In this document: piece by piece, positions 56,701-63,842 of the stretch | Layout of the letters: every line of letters starts with the position of its first letter | Position numbering within the stretch: position 1 is the first letter of the stretch | Assembly: GCA_944739405.2 (NCBI GenBank) | Contig: OX123200.2 | Coordinates: forward strand, 5,100,761-5,164,760 | Length of the DNA: 64,000 nt | Source of the DNA: Euclidia mi | Lineage: Eukaryota; Arthropoda; Insecta; Lepidoptera; Erebidae | Reading direction: 5' to 3' | The notes under the pieces: model-generated | The model's input: only the letters and a program-made list of their open reading frames with translations | Told to the model about the DNA's origin: nothing | The model's database searches: none | Position numbers and translations under genes: made by a program

Positions 56701-59700
56701 CCACTGTAGTGATGAATACGGCTGATTATAGGGACAAGGTACGAGAGTTGTTATGTGATAACAAGGTGTATAAACCGGTCTCATATAACCCCACGGCCAG
56801 AGTAACGCGCAGAATACGAGCACTGATACAAGACCACCAGGACCTGTTCACGGAAGATGAGTACAGCAAGTTATATGGTCCCAAGCCATATCAACCACCT
56901 AGGCTATATGGTCTGCCTAAGGTACATAAGCCCAACGTGCCACTGCGGCCTATCGTAAGTCAGATTTCGTCGCCTACTTACGACCTTGCGAAGCACGTTG
57001 CATCGGTATTGATTGATTGATTGATTGATTAACACTTTATTGTACACCAGTAAACATGAGGACATACAATATTAACTTAAATAACTTAAAACTAGTAGCA
57101 CAATAGGGCGGTCTTATCGCAAAATGCGATCTCTTCCAGACAACCTAGTTTGGAATACAATTAATAAAAGTATAATAGTGTGGGTTAAGGTGTACAATGA
57201 AGAACAGTGTCATAATAGGTAAAATAATAAAACATGGTATTATGTCAAAATAATGTTATATAAGTAAAAACATATAATACGTATAAATTGTACGTACAAT
57301 ACATATAATAATACTAATACTAAATTACTGAATGGCAAAACAATACTTATATACAGTAGATAAATAAACTACACATATACCTACTAAACATTATAATATA
57401 CATAATATAAGCTATATATACAAATATATATAATTATATATATCTAAATATATTTAGTTATTACCTTATATAGTTAAAATACAACATAATAATAAACATT
57501 AGCATGTTTATCATAAACTTTGTTTATGTACGATAGTGTTTACTTAAGAAAATCTGTATTTTTTCTTATGCATCATAGGTTTTCATGTAATGAATTCGAA
57601 TTGAATAAAGATATTTACATGGTGTTTGTTTTAATAGATGCCCCATATAGTTGCATACAACGGCCTACCAAAATTACATATATAAATTTAGTATATAATA
57701 GTTTTTCAATAGAAAAATAGTGGGCGGGCCCTTGTGTGACGGCATTTTTTGGGAGTTTTTATAGAATAACTTAGTGACGCTAGTAGTTAGGTTTAGGTAT
57801 TGTATACCGATAGATAGAACTTTATGAGACCTATCTAACGATGTATAGAACATATATGTATGTATCATAATACCTAATATAAATAGACATTTGTACTGTA
57901 TATAAAATTTAAAATAAACTAAGATTCTCTGTGCACGTGTTCGGTGCGATGGTCGTCGTTAAGGTAAAGTTCCGAGGTACCTAAGCGACCATGTATTCGG
58001 CCAGTTCGTTGGCGTCCCAACCACCATTTTGTGACCTATGTAACCATCAAGCACCGAACACCTGAACAGCATCGCTCTCAACGTATGAAGATGTTTTATT
58101 TCTGAAGCCCCAATACATCGAAGCCATACAGTCCACACATATAGAAGAACACACATCGTCGTAGGAACACGTCAGCAACACACCACCAGCGCACTGTAGC
58201 GGACTAGCAAAGGTTCGATTCCTGGCATCCGTTACAGAAGCATTAAGTAATTTACTTTGAAATTTGACGTTCATAAGCGTCATCTTGTGACCTAGATGAA
58301 TAAATGATTAAAAAATAAAAACAAATTGTCGGGAACTTTGTACAGGCGTTTAAGGATGGGATGCGTCACCTCGAGGTAAGAGCAGCGGTAAGACTTGGGC
58401 ACTTCAAGAACCTTAAGAACGCCTTAGCCCACGCTCTGGAGGTGAAAGCAGTGCGACGCGCCGATCGAGGTCACCGCATCAGAAAAGTGTCTCCACCTGG
58501 ATGCTACAACTTTAGGGAAAGAGGTCATATCTGCTTGAGCTGCCCAAAGCGTAAGCAGCACGGTGGTACTCTGTCTGAGGGTCACCTGAAGCCCTGCCAG
58601 GCAGCGAGAACAGGGAAATGAGTAGAAGCCAGGACGCCTGCGGGGCGGGTGCTAGCTGGTAATGGAACGGCCCCAAGTATCTTGATCTCGCAATCATATG
58701 AAAGGAACAGCCTGATCATTCAACAAGAAATTAACAGAACACCATGCAAGCTGACATTGGACACGGGTGCTTCTCGGACAGTCGTCGGTTTCCATCTCGC
58801 AAAACGGGTTCTTAGGGGTTGCTTCAGGAACAATGAATTTGTGAATTTGAGAACAGCTACCGGTCAGCACATAACCGTCCTAGATGAAAATGAGGTAGAT
58901 CTGAAGCTAGGCAACAAAGTGTTGTGGGGTAAAAGAAGATGTAGTGACAAGCATTGAGAAAGGGATGCTAAGCTGGTTTGGGCACGCGGAGAGGATGGAT
59001 GACGAAAGACTGACCAAGCAGATATATAAGGCAAGTGTGGAAGGGACAGGACAAAGGGGAAAACCTAGGCGGACGTTCTCTCGACCAGATTGGAGACACC
59101 CTAAAAACAGGACAGGTTAGAAGTACCCTGAACAGAAGAGCATCCATGAGGAATCTGATGGGAGTGAGAGATATATGTCAGGATCGTTGCAAATGGCTCC
59201 GGGAAACAGGCGTGAGTCTATGTATGTATGTAAATTGTTGATAGCTTGCTTAACAGTACAAAAAAAAATTGTGAATGGTTTATGTATGTATAGAATAGAT
59301 AGCATGTCTCATGTCCATTAAATTAATACAAGAAAAGCCATCAAGACACAACCATCTGAATCAGTCAGTTAACAACACTTGTAGTCCTTTGATAATGTAT
59401 TCATAGTTTTATTTATTCATAGACTCACGCCTGTATCCCCGAAGGGGTAGGCAGAGGTGTGATATAACACTCACATTTCGCCATGAATTTTTAGGTCCCA
59501 CGTAATGGGGGCGAGCCTATTGCCGAACCGGGCACATTACCAGACTCCGAGCTGCTACAAAGAATTTCCAATAACACTTTGCCCGACCCGGGAATCGAAC
59601 CCGAGACCTCCCAATCCCACTCGCACATTTATGCCTCGAGACCAACGAGGCAGTATTCATAGTTGGTTTAGAAGTCTCATTACTTACCAAACAAATCATT

Positions 59701-62147
59701 ATTCGGTTCATCTTGCGGTATGGGCTCGACTTCCGCATTTACGTCGAACGCGAGTACTTGCTGAGATAAGTTTAATCTGTTTTCTTCAACCCAGTTGTTT
59801 ACTCTTGTGTCACTGAAAAAAAAACACATACTGTAAGTACATGTAGTGTATGTAAGATATGAATTTCTGACATTACTGCACACCTCACACTGCTAATCAA
59901 AGATATTTTGTTTATCTATCACAGCTATTGTTCTAAACTTAAATCAAACTATTCTATTAACTTTTAAATCAAAGCTATCATTATGTTGTGTGTTTTGACA
60001 CAACGACTACTCGACTCGCCCTTTTCGAGTCTAGAAAGAGACTTTCCGATCGTTACAAATACTTTTTCAATCGTGACAAAGATTTTTCTAGTCGTGAAAA
60101 GGACTTTTCTGGTCATAAAAAGAATTTTCGAGACAAGAGAACCACTTCCTGAGACCAGAAATCGCGAGTATTCAAAAGCAGTATTACCGAGCAATTAAAC
60201 ATTTCTAGATCTTACCTAGAAGAAATCTAATCTTTACAATGCCAAAAACATAGTTTAACCCTTAACTAAAATAATCCTTAGGTCAAGTCAAGTCAAAATC
60301 ATTCATTCATTTGGGTCACAATGTGACGCTTATGAACGTCAAAATAATAAATTCATAAAATAATTGCTTAAAGACTCTATATTTACATTTACTGCCACGT
60401 TCGCAAAGCAGTGGCGTAGAACCATGAGAAAGAATGGGCAATAAAACTCAAGGTCACTCTTTTTCATCGCCAGGTTTTGCATAATACACATAATTTACAT
60501 TTTGTAAGGTGCTGCAACTGTTCTTCCTTCTACCTTCTATATCACTTGTATATATATAGGATAGCGAAAAGCGTTAGCTAGTCTCTTAAACTGAGTATAG
60601 CAGGAACTTACGTGTCTTCAGTATCAGGGTCCCAGTTTGTGATAGAGAATCCCGTGAACGGTTCACAGATGTGGTCTGCCTCAGTGAACGCGGGCAGTAA
60701 CTTCGATGCTATTGTGATCCGCTCCGATAAATCTATCTCCTCCGGGATGTTTTCCTTTATGTCGTCCAAGAATCGGTCGTCTGTCCTGTGAGTTAGTGAA
60801 AAAATTTTTTTACCAAAAATATGGCAAAAGAAGCAATACTCTCCTTCATATTCCTATAAATGGGGGGTAGGCAGAGGTCTTATGATTTTATGATATTACG
60901 GCTATGTTTTATAGTCGTAGGCGGTGAGCTTATTGCCAGCAGCTCGACATATTTTTTGTCCAAAACAGGTACTGCCGTGCAGAGGGTATAGAGTTCAAAT
61001 CTACGGCGCGCACCACTAACTTTCTGAAGTTATATGCGTAAATTAACGCTTCTTCGAAAAATTAACGGATCTTGGACACTCGTTATAGTTAGTCAGAATC
61101 TCTGAATAAACGGATAAATGAGACTCGCTATCCACTTGGGTTGCGGAGGTCAGACAGGCAGTCGCTCTTTGAAAATGCTAATATTCAGTCAAATCCGGTT
61201 AGACTAGTTAGTTCGTAAGGCGCGCGGTCCTTTTACAGCTCCGAATTTAGCAGTTCATAATAATTATATTTAATTACGAAGTTTCTTTATACCGATCTTA
61301 CCTCAATATCAGTGCTAGAGTCTTGTCGTGTATTGGCAACGTCGCGTTGAACGCTCTGTTAGAAGATGTCACATCGCCTTGCGTCGCCGCCAACCGCTCG
61401 AAAAATGGATCTGCGGAAATTATTTTTATTTTTTTTTAAGAGGAAAAATTTTTTTTTTGTTTGTTTGTTTGTAATGGATAAACTCTAAAACTACTGGACC
61501 GATTTAAAAAAGTCTTTCACCATTAAAAAGCTACATTTAGAAAAAAATAGGTGTCGTTTAGATATTGGGTTTTTCGGGTAGGTACGCGAAGTAATTCTCT
61601 CAGGACGCGGGTGAAACCGCGGCAAACGGCTAGTGTATAATACATAAGAAATAATCTTGTGTATAACAATGAGCTATTTTTAAATTTAATAATCGTTATT
61701 AGCGATAAAAAGGGTTTAATTAATGTTATAAAAATACCTCATGACAACAAAGGCGATATCTCTTTTTTACAGAATTTCACCTTTATTTTTTTTTTCAGAG
61801 CCATAACAGGTCACGACATGCATAACAGGACTATAAACGACTCTTGATTGGTGGAAACTAATGATTGCAGTTTTCTATAGCAATGTTAAAGGTGTCATAA
61901 TGGGCCTGTTCTGCTCATGGTATTAACTGGGCTAAATTCTCGCTTCAAAAATTCCTTAGAGCTAAGGCTGAACATGATTCTCACCTATGCAATCATTGGC
62001 ATCAAAATCTCCATTGAAGACCTCAGGGTTGGCAGCGATGGCACCTTTGGACCTCTTCTTTTTCTTCTTGACGGGCGCGGCATTGTCGCCGTCTACTGCG
62101 CCCTCCTCTTGAGCGCCGTTGTCGTCGTCTTTCTTACCGCGTTTTGT
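38440..62147 (-). CDS. barr: Condensin complex subunit 2 (Barren / CAP-H), N-terminal exons missing
   Basis: Nine exons on the - strand (61985-62147, 61302-61410, 60612-60785, 59688-59812, 48317-48529, 47958-48195, 44470-44650, 39198-39308, 38440-38742) join in phase into 1617 nt: 538 residues plus TAA. CAP-H is the kleisin of condensin I. Its N-terminus binds SMC2, its C-terminal winged helix binds SMC4, and its middle recruits the HEAT-repeat subunits CAP-D2 and CAP-G, so that chromosomes condense at mitosis. Recognised family segments in order: basic KKKKKRSK (27-34, likely nuclear localisation), CIDPFFERL (about 53-61), FSITNWDPDT, AFDVNAEVE, WAGPSHW (about 250-256), DYDYNNENDASYCPNIP (about 385-401), and a C-terminal block with AKKVDMKQLK and LSVPLALLSVLHLANEK. 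Known full length is about 735-740 residues, so some 200 N-terminal residues should lie right of the window. Confidence 0.95.
38925..39060 (+). repeat. 5S-rRNA-like retroposon fragment
   Basis: The stretch aaagttaagcatcgcttgc, followed after a gap by tacttggatggataacc, matches the internal promoter region of 5S rRNA. The rest does not fit a complete 5S gene, so it is a 5S-derived SINE fragment or a pseudogene. Lies in the last barren intron. Confidence 0.5.
39198..39308 (-). CDS. barr: barren exon (37 codons)
   Basis: Bounded by ttgtacag and gtaaat, phase 0/0. Encodes DGDDWGNEDAMAAGELHEQ and an acidic ESEEIGDMLEPPTK linker before the C-terminal winged helix. Confidence 0.9.
39350..39660 (+). 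repeat. Dispersed repeat, family D copy 2
   Basis: Shares acccatcaccaagccgaagt, gcaatgctcgaaatacctac and the final taattagtacaaaa with 15661-15930. It includes the uninterrupted version (39597-39632) of the target sequence of the piggyBac-like element. Confidence 0.65.
39940..40460 (+). pseudogene. THAP-domain fragment, two exons, premature stop
   Basis: Exon 1 (39940-40016) starts ATG and encodes MPSYVINSCKNNSCF and STGITFHE before gtaagt. Exon 2 (40280-40460) follows attgtag and encodes FPTEIIWK, a TAA at 40305, then WIRTVRDN, CSVHFEEND, KGGYRRIKKNATPKK before gtatta. The C-x4-C ... C-x2-H zinc ligands and the F-P motif are those of a THAP DNA-binding domain, found in THAP proteins and in P-element transposases. 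The stop, and no visible third exon, make it a relic. It lies inside a barren intron on the opposite strand. Confidence 0.7.
40463..42150. other. barren intron sequence, little recognised
   Basis: AT-rich. A LINE-tail-like fragment (agacgtccactgctggacat, aggcctccct) lies at about 41421-41490. A 62-residue - strand frame at 41522-41710 (PVSVEHLKECILDAFDDVKR) recalls transposase C-termini but cannot be assigned. Confidence 0.35.
42155..44274 (+). mobile_element. piggyBac-like element, decayed, TTAA duplication
   Basis: The 2120-bp element begins CCCTTTTCTTG and its inverted end begins CCCTCAACTTGGC. Both sides have TTAA (42151-42154, 44275-44278), the piggyBac target. Subterminal copies of cacactgccaag occur near the left end (about 42520-42650), with counterparts on the right. 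Dyads such as AATGTATCTTAAGAGATACAT lie near both ends. A relic of the transposase C-terminus is at 43636-43902. Confidence 0.75.
43636..43902 (+). pseudogene. piggyBac transposase C-terminal Cys-rich relic
   Basis: The frame contains FDGYNYFISFGSKGRCKLC, then CMKCGLNYAYC. C-x2-C pairs of this spacing form the C-terminal zinc-binding finger of piggyBac-type transposases. The DDD catalytic core is not recognisable upstream, so the gene is dead or largely deleted. Confidence 0.6.
44282..44440 (+). mobile_element. Helitron 5' fragment
   Basis: tattaagctgaagagttttg and gaacgtgctaatctcaagaa match the 5' regions of the other Helitrons here. It breaks off before the barren exon at 44470. Confidence 0.5.
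44470..44650 (-). CDS. barr: barren exon
   Basis: Bounded by caattgcag and gtaaat. Encodes HFRKLYLRRNVLMVRLRD and ends with DYDYNNENDASYCPNIP, a strong CAP-H signature; ends in phase 0. Confidence 0.93.
44653..45165. other. barren intron, nothing recognised
   Basis: AT-rich, no gene or repeat assigned. Confidence 0.35.
45170..45543 (-). repeat. SINE family C copy
   Basis: Near full length, with head on the right (gcgatagctgagtggatat, gggttcgaatccacgg). The 169-residue - strand frame across it comes from the SINE and is not a gene. Confidence 0.72.
45955..46155 (+). mobile_element. Helitron-like fragment
   Basis: Ends gggtgaaaccgtgggaaagagCTAG followed by T, and shares tacgcgaagta and ccctcaggacg with 61430-61633. 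Confidence 0.5.
46310..46540 (+). repeat. Two decayed 5S-like segments in tandem
   Basis: At 46330-46400 and again at 46430-46510 a ttaa-a-gcaat/gcgat stretch is followed by tggacgggtaacc and tggatgggtgaccgggc, resembling the 5S rRNA C box. The copies are about 110 bp apart. Confidence 0.35.
46541..47035. other. barren intron, nothing recognised
   Basis: AT-rich sequence, no feature assigned. Confidence 0.35.
47040..47663 (+). mobile_element. GC-rich retroposon ending in poly-A
   Basis: A sharply GC-rich block in AT-rich surroundings that ends in gaggattttccaacccaac and a run of A. Internal motifs recur in pairs (ggtgttgcgttgccg at about 47270 and 47364, ctctgcggcc with its complement). It may be the 5' UTR or 3' UTR of an R1-like LINE. 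Overlapping open frames on both strands reflect GC content. Confidence 0.5.
47958..48195 (-). CDS. barr: barren exon
   Basis: Bounded by ttttacag and gtacgt. Two bases complete GCT, then SKMSERTQSTGGR, KKPARTKRQLDFLG and a segment ending NFKTPID; leaves AG. The ATG inside it is not a start, since the frame continues from the previous exon. Confidence 0.9.
48317..48529 (-). CDS. barr: barren exon
   Basis: Bounded by tttgttacag and gtacac. Encodes an acidic segment (GGIESEEEADVAV), then LEYSYCG and the conserved WAGPSHWRLK. Much more GC-rich than the flanking introns. The preceding intron is about 11 kb and full of transposons. Confidence 0.92.
48788..49190 (+). mobile_element. Probable LTR of a Gypsy-like element
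   Basis: Begins TGTTACGAATGGCG. It contains a TATA box (gatataaaagcgagg at about 49023) and a polyadenylation motif (gtgaaataaagtag at about 49152), in the order expected of an LTR. Gag-like sequence follows within 80 bp. The right boundary and a second LTR were not found. Confidence 0.5.
49230..49870 (+). pseudogene. Gag-like retroelement remnant, 5' part
   Basis: A broken frame with several stops. Recognisable pieces include a charged coiled-coil-like stretch, then LLEALEARYGDAHIEH and LKDRLQRTGETLHQW, typical of the capsid region of insect Ty3/Gypsy elements. See 58330 for the part that would follow. Confidence 0.6.
49885..50000 (+). repeat. Dispersed repeat, family E fragment
   Basis: The segment with gttttattgcccgttctttc and aggcagtaaatgtaaatgta is the reverse complement of part of 60290-60500. 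A third piece is at 58240-58310. Confidence 0.5.
50001..50978. other. barren intron, repeat-like, unassigned
   Basis: Several forms of aaatcgatttc, aaatcggtttt and their complements cluster at about 50680-50760, ending in aacgcccatgcctaggg, which resembles a decayed DNA-transposon end. No gene seen. Confidence 0.35.
50979..51573. mobile_element. MITE with 182-bp inverted repeats, TA duplication
   Basis: The arms 50979-51160 and 51392-51573 appear fully complementary, start CAGGGTGGCGCTACCATAGG, and are flanked by TA. The same 51-residue frame can be read inward from both arms. Size and target fit a Tc1/mariner-driven nonautonomous element; the arms' identity suggests a young copy. Confidence 0.85.
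51640..51860 (+). mobile_element. Nonautonomous transposon fragment
   Basis: Contains tgtctgtttgtctgtttatc and ccgggataaactcaaaaagt, in the style of the Helitron 5' regions here. No ends found. Confidence 0.35.
52310..52545 (+). repeat. SINE family B, 3' part
   Basis: Contains cggcaataggctcgccacct, gcgaaaagtgggcg and ctgcctaccccttcgggg, ending in tatgtatgtgtatgta. The tRNA-like head is missing. Confidence 0.65.
52795..54835 (+). pseudogene. Helitron helicase, 5'-truncated and frameshifted
   Basis: The Helitron Rep/helicase C-terminal half can be followed through changing frames. Markers: NNGECYFLRLLLHTVRGPTS (about 53050), a helical region with WEKYRHHLSED, Walker A GGTGKT (about 53640), WDEYTMANRKAVEAVDR (about 53875), then TINKSQGQTL and GQLYVACSRVTSPD (about 54660-54780). 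The fold is the Pif1-like helicase that drives rolling-circle transposition. Stops and frameshifts, at about 52960, 53225, 53575, 53685 and 54490 among others, make it inactive. The Rep nuclease domain is absent. Confidence 0.85.
54801..54873. repeat. 73-bp hairpin at the helicase 3' end
   Basis: The left arm (aaaccactaatgttgtttat and on to gtcc) is the last coding part of the helicase, NVVYREVL. It is followed after a few bases by its exact complement. Arms of about 30 bases match perfectly, with one mismatch near the outer end. Confidence 0.88.
55260..56627 (+). mobile_element. RTE-like LINE, 5'-truncated, open reverse transcriptase
   Basis: The element keeps the RT domain to the 3' end and finishes ctgcctacccctccgggaaa and then tatgtatgtatgta. 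The endonuclease and first RT block are lost. Shorter copies of it are at 33770-34866 and 58917-59232. Confidence 0.8.
55272..56609 (+). CDS. RTE-like LINE reverse transcriptase, N-terminally truncated
   Basis: The frame is open from NYRGISLLSLVGKLYAK (about 55275) to TGA at 56609 without any stop. RT motifs in order (residues counted from the TTG at 55314): FVDLEKAYD at 56-64, GVRQGCVASPWLFNL at 114-128, catalytic YADD at 156-159. A C-terminal region follows with GMLRWFGHVERMDDERL, typical of RTE-type elements in insects. A functional LINE would also need the upstream apurinic endonuclease, so this copy cannot move by itself. No ATG start is expected because the 5' end was lost on insertion. 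Confidence 0.82.
   Translation, partial: KNYRGISLLSLVGKLYAKVLIERVMKVTDKKIWDVQAGFRKGMGCTDQVFSLRCIAEKFLAKGRKVYCAFVDLEKAYDEVVRNEMWSVLSMYGVNSSLIRALKSLYEDSRACVRINGAYTDWFTINTGVRQGCVASPWLFNLFMDSCLQDLKHSDCGLRMNELLVKCLLYADDQVILASSVEELQEMVTIMHGALERKGMKVNVSKTKVMVFEKEECVTACNVMIDGQRVEQVNEFVYLGTLFTRDGKNVEDIERRVNAGNRVNGALKAFMNSQNVSKKARLAVHRGVLVPTLMYGSDSWVWQKSHESRINAVEMRALRSMCGVSLTDRVKNCVIRECCGVKEDVVTSIEKGMLRWFGHVERMDDERLTKQIYKASVEGTGRRGRPRRTFSDQIGDILKTGQVRSTLNKRACMRNLMGVNEAREICLDRCRWRSVVSAYPSGKQA
56676..57018 (+). pseudogene. Penelope-like reverse transcriptase fragment
   Basis: The open segment reads KADKGNPTVVMNTADYRDK, then LYGLPKVHKPNVPLRPIVSQ and SSPTYDLAKHVASV. K-A-D-K-G-N and Y-G-L-P-K-x-H-K are hallmarks of Penelope-like elements. 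It stops where a (TGAT)n run begins; the rest of the RT and the GIY-YIG nuclease are absent. Confidence 0.85.
57006..57240 (-). repeat. LINE 3' tail, inverted, with (TGAT)n
   Basis: The microsatellite ttgattgattgattgatt is followed by taacactttattgtacacca, which read on the - strand resembles the 3' end of CR1-type LINEs. Probably a short insertion into the Penelope-like fragment. Confidence 0.45.
57241..58240. other. barren intron, nothing firmly recognised
   Basis: Very AT-rich to 57900. The part 57920-58230 is more balanced and has a 65-78-residue - strand frame without a recognised domain; it may be LINE 3' sequence. Confidence 0.35.
58241..58312 (-). repeat. Dispersed repeat, family E tail
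   Basis: gaaatttgacgttcataagcg and gacctagatgaataaatgat are the reverse complement of the left end of 60290-60500. Confidence 0.5.
58330..58916 (+). pseudogene. Gypsy-like gag/protease remnant
   Basis: First piece: DGMRHLEVRAAVRLGHFKNL and a worn zinc knuckle, CYNFRERGHICLSC. Second piece after a stop and shift: LISQSYERNSLIIQQEINR and the aspartic-protease motif LTLDTGASRTVVG. This is the gag-protease junction of a Ty3/Gypsy-type retroelement. It is cut at 58916 by a LINE fragment. It lies in the same orientation as the gag piece at 49230-49870. Confidence 0.75.
58917..59232 (+). mobile_element. RTE-like LINE, short 3' copy
   Basis: Matches the last 310 bp of the LINE at 55260, from gttgtggggtaaaagaagat to tatgtatgtatgta, with small deletions. 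Confidence 0.8.
59415..59655 (-). repeat. SINE family B, - strand, near full length
   Basis: Tail (tagactcacgcctgtatccc), body and B box (gggttcgattcccgggtcgg) are all present. It ends about 30 bp from a barren exon at 59688. Confidence 0.72.
59688..59812 (-). CDS. barr: barren exon
   Basis: Bounded by tttttcag and gtaagt. Encodes VNNWVEEN and QVLAFDVNAEVEPIPQ, matching the family's V-F-D-I-N-A-E motif; leaves one G. Confidence 0.93.
60270..60500 (+). repeat. Dispersed repeat, family E
   Basis: Starts aagtcaagtcaaaatcattc and includes gtgacgcttatgaacgtcaa, atttacatttactgccacgt and gaatgggcaataaaactcaa. Pieces of it occur inverted at 49885 and 58241. Confidence 0.55.
60612..60785 (-). CDS. 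barr: barren exon
   Basis: Bounded by aactcacag and gtaagt. Encodes an acidic region and ICEPFTGFSITNWDPDTED, which corresponds to the conserved F-x-x-T-x-W-D segment of CAP-H; leaves AC. Confidence 0.93.
60950..61228 (+). repeat. SINE family C, + strand copy, partly deleted
   Basis: tgcagagggtatagagttca, cggcgcgcaccactaactt and gacaggcagtcgctctttg match the - strand copies; the middle differs. Confidence 0.6.
61302..61410 (-). CDS. barr: barren exon
   Basis: Bounded by ttccgcag and gtaaga. Completes GAT, then PFFERLAATQGDVTSSN and LPIHDKTLALIL; leaves AG. Confidence 0.92.
61430..61633 (+). mobile_element. Short Helitron
   Basis: gtttgtttgtttgtaatggataaactc is followed by a body with gggtaggtacgcgaagta and the end gcggcaaacggCTAG before T. 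Confidence 0.55.
61634..61984. other. barren intron, nothing recognised
   Basis: AT-rich, no feature assigned. Confidence 0.35.
61985..62147 (-). CDS. barr: barren exon (first in window)
   Basis: Follows attgtccacag (- strand), starts in phase 0 and leaves one G before gtgaga. Encodes an acidic stretch, the basic KKKKKRSK, and a segment rich in Asn/Asp ending DANDCI. Confidence 0.9.
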
Positions 62148-62367
62148 CTGTGGACAATGAGCTTGAGGATAAATAGTGCTTTGAGCTAACAATTATAAGT
62201 TTTTCATGCTACTGCTGCACCTGCGTTAGCGTTAGCGTTAATGGCAATGGCCAACTACGCGTTAATTAACGCGCTAAGAATTCACGTTGAAATTTTCTAT
62301 TTTAACGCGTTAAAACGTTGCCCACATTTACGTTGCGCCTAAATAGACGCGCTAATTGACGCGTTAA

Positions 62368-62529
62368 GGCCCTGTTCACGAGATCGGTCTAAGCGGCGAG
62401 CGGCGCGACAGGGGCAATGTGCATGGCGCGTTTATTCTCGCGGCGCGCGGCCGCAATGGAGTAACGCGCACTATGTACATCGAAAACGCTCGCCGCTGCC
62501 GCCCGCCGCTGTAGGTCGTGACAGGGCCG
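62368..62529. mobile_element. GC-rich palindromic MITE, TAA duplication
   Basis: Ends GGCCCTGTTCACGA and, inverted, CGGCCCTGTCACGA; TAA at 62365-62367 and 62530-62532. Same family as 8443-8580. Confidence 0.7.
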
Positions 62530-62543
62530 TAAGACGCAGGTGT

Positions 62544-63418
62544 GTGGTGCAGCAGTGTGGTGGCCACGCACGCAACTAAGCACAGTCACAAAAAAGCTAC
62601 AGAGCCTTCAACGCCTAGCCTGCTTGGCCACAACAGGCTGCATGAAGAGCACCCCAACAGCCGCCTTGGAGATACTACTGGACCTAAGACCGCTGCACCT
62701 AATGATCCAGCAGGAAGCTGGCGCTGCAGCAATCCGTCTAGACAAGCTCGGGCTATGGAGAAAGGATGATCGAATTACTCACGCACGCCTAAAAGGGACC
62801 TTAACCAAAGAGATCCCGATGCTAGAGGCCGCTTGCGATCTCATCCCTAAAACTTTTGTCTTTGACAAAAAATATCTCATCCAATTGCAGGAGGAACACA
62901 AAGACTGCTCTGGTATACACGAAGTCAGAGTATACACAGACGGCTCAAAAACGAAGTATGGGACGGGTGCGGGCGTATTCTCCCATGACTTAAATATCAA
63001 CATCTCAACATCCCTTGGCACCCATAACACCATATTCCAAGCCGAGTGTGTTGGGATAACAAGAGCCGCAACAGCAATCGCGTCTAGGAACGTAAGTGAC
63101 CTGGTTATACGCATTATCACGGACAGTGCCTCTGTACTACAAGCTCTCGGCAGCAACTGCTTTAACAGCGGCCTCATCATGGAATGCCACCTAGAGCTGC
63201 AAAAGATTGCAGAGAAGAATCGAGTTACGCTGCAATGGATTAAAGGCCACAGCAACTCCGCAGGCAATGACGCCGCAGACCAACTGGCACGGCAAGGATC
63301 GGACACAATGATAATGGGACCCGAGCCGATTGTACCGATACCAGCAAGCCAAATCAAAACGTGGCTACGTGAGAGAACCGCACATGAACACGAAAACCAG
63401 TGGGCAGACATAAAATAA
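62544..63418 (+). CDS. LINE ORF2 C-terminal part with RNase H
   Basis: Open from the truncation point to TAA at 63416-63418 (about 290 residues). The first part (LQSLQRLACLATTGCMKSTP, ALEILLDLRPL) is the post-RT region of I/R1/Jockey-type LINEs. RNase H follows with VYTDGSKTKYGTGAG (first Asp), FQAECVGITRA (Glu), ITDSASVLQAL (Asp) and WIKGHSNSAGNDAADQLA (His and last Asp), so all catalytic residues are present. RNase H removes the RNA strand during target-primed reverse transcription. After the stop a frameshifted part continues to about 63753 with a CRGCMETEETPAHVILHY zinc finger. The RT itself is absent. Confidence 0.85.
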
Positions 63419-63842
63419 TGCAGACAAACAAACGATGCTATCCCCTGCTTGAACAAGCGACTCTCGCACAAGCTGCTGCATTCTAACAGAAAAACTCTTA
63501 AGCATCAGCTGACAGGCATAATAACCGGCCACTGTCCACTCAACAAGCACCTTTCAACATAGGCGTTACGGACAGCCCACTGTGCAGGGGCTGCATGGAA
63601 ACCGAAGAAACACCCGCTCACGTCATTCTGCACTACACAAGTGTGAGCGATCAACGGGCAAAGCTGCTGAACAACCCCAGAACCATGAGTGAAGCTTTAA
63701 ACGACACCAGCCAACTAATGGCTTTCTGGAAGGAACTAAGGTGGTATGAGTAGTGGGCGTCAATGAGGTCGCCACATACGCACAATGGCCCAAATAAGTG
63801 GCTAAGTGCGGAAAACCCACGACCAACTATACTATACTATAC
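62544..63842 (+). mobile_element. 5'-truncated LINE with 14-bp target duplication
   Basis: The insertion is flanked by taagacgcaggtgt at 62530-62543 and 63843-63856. It ends in ctatactatactatact-type repeats. It contains the C-terminal end of a LINE ORF2 and its RNase H domain. Confidence 0.85.

Noticed and set aside
62779..63471. 230-codon - strand frame
   Set aside because: Antisense shadow of the LINE RNase H region.
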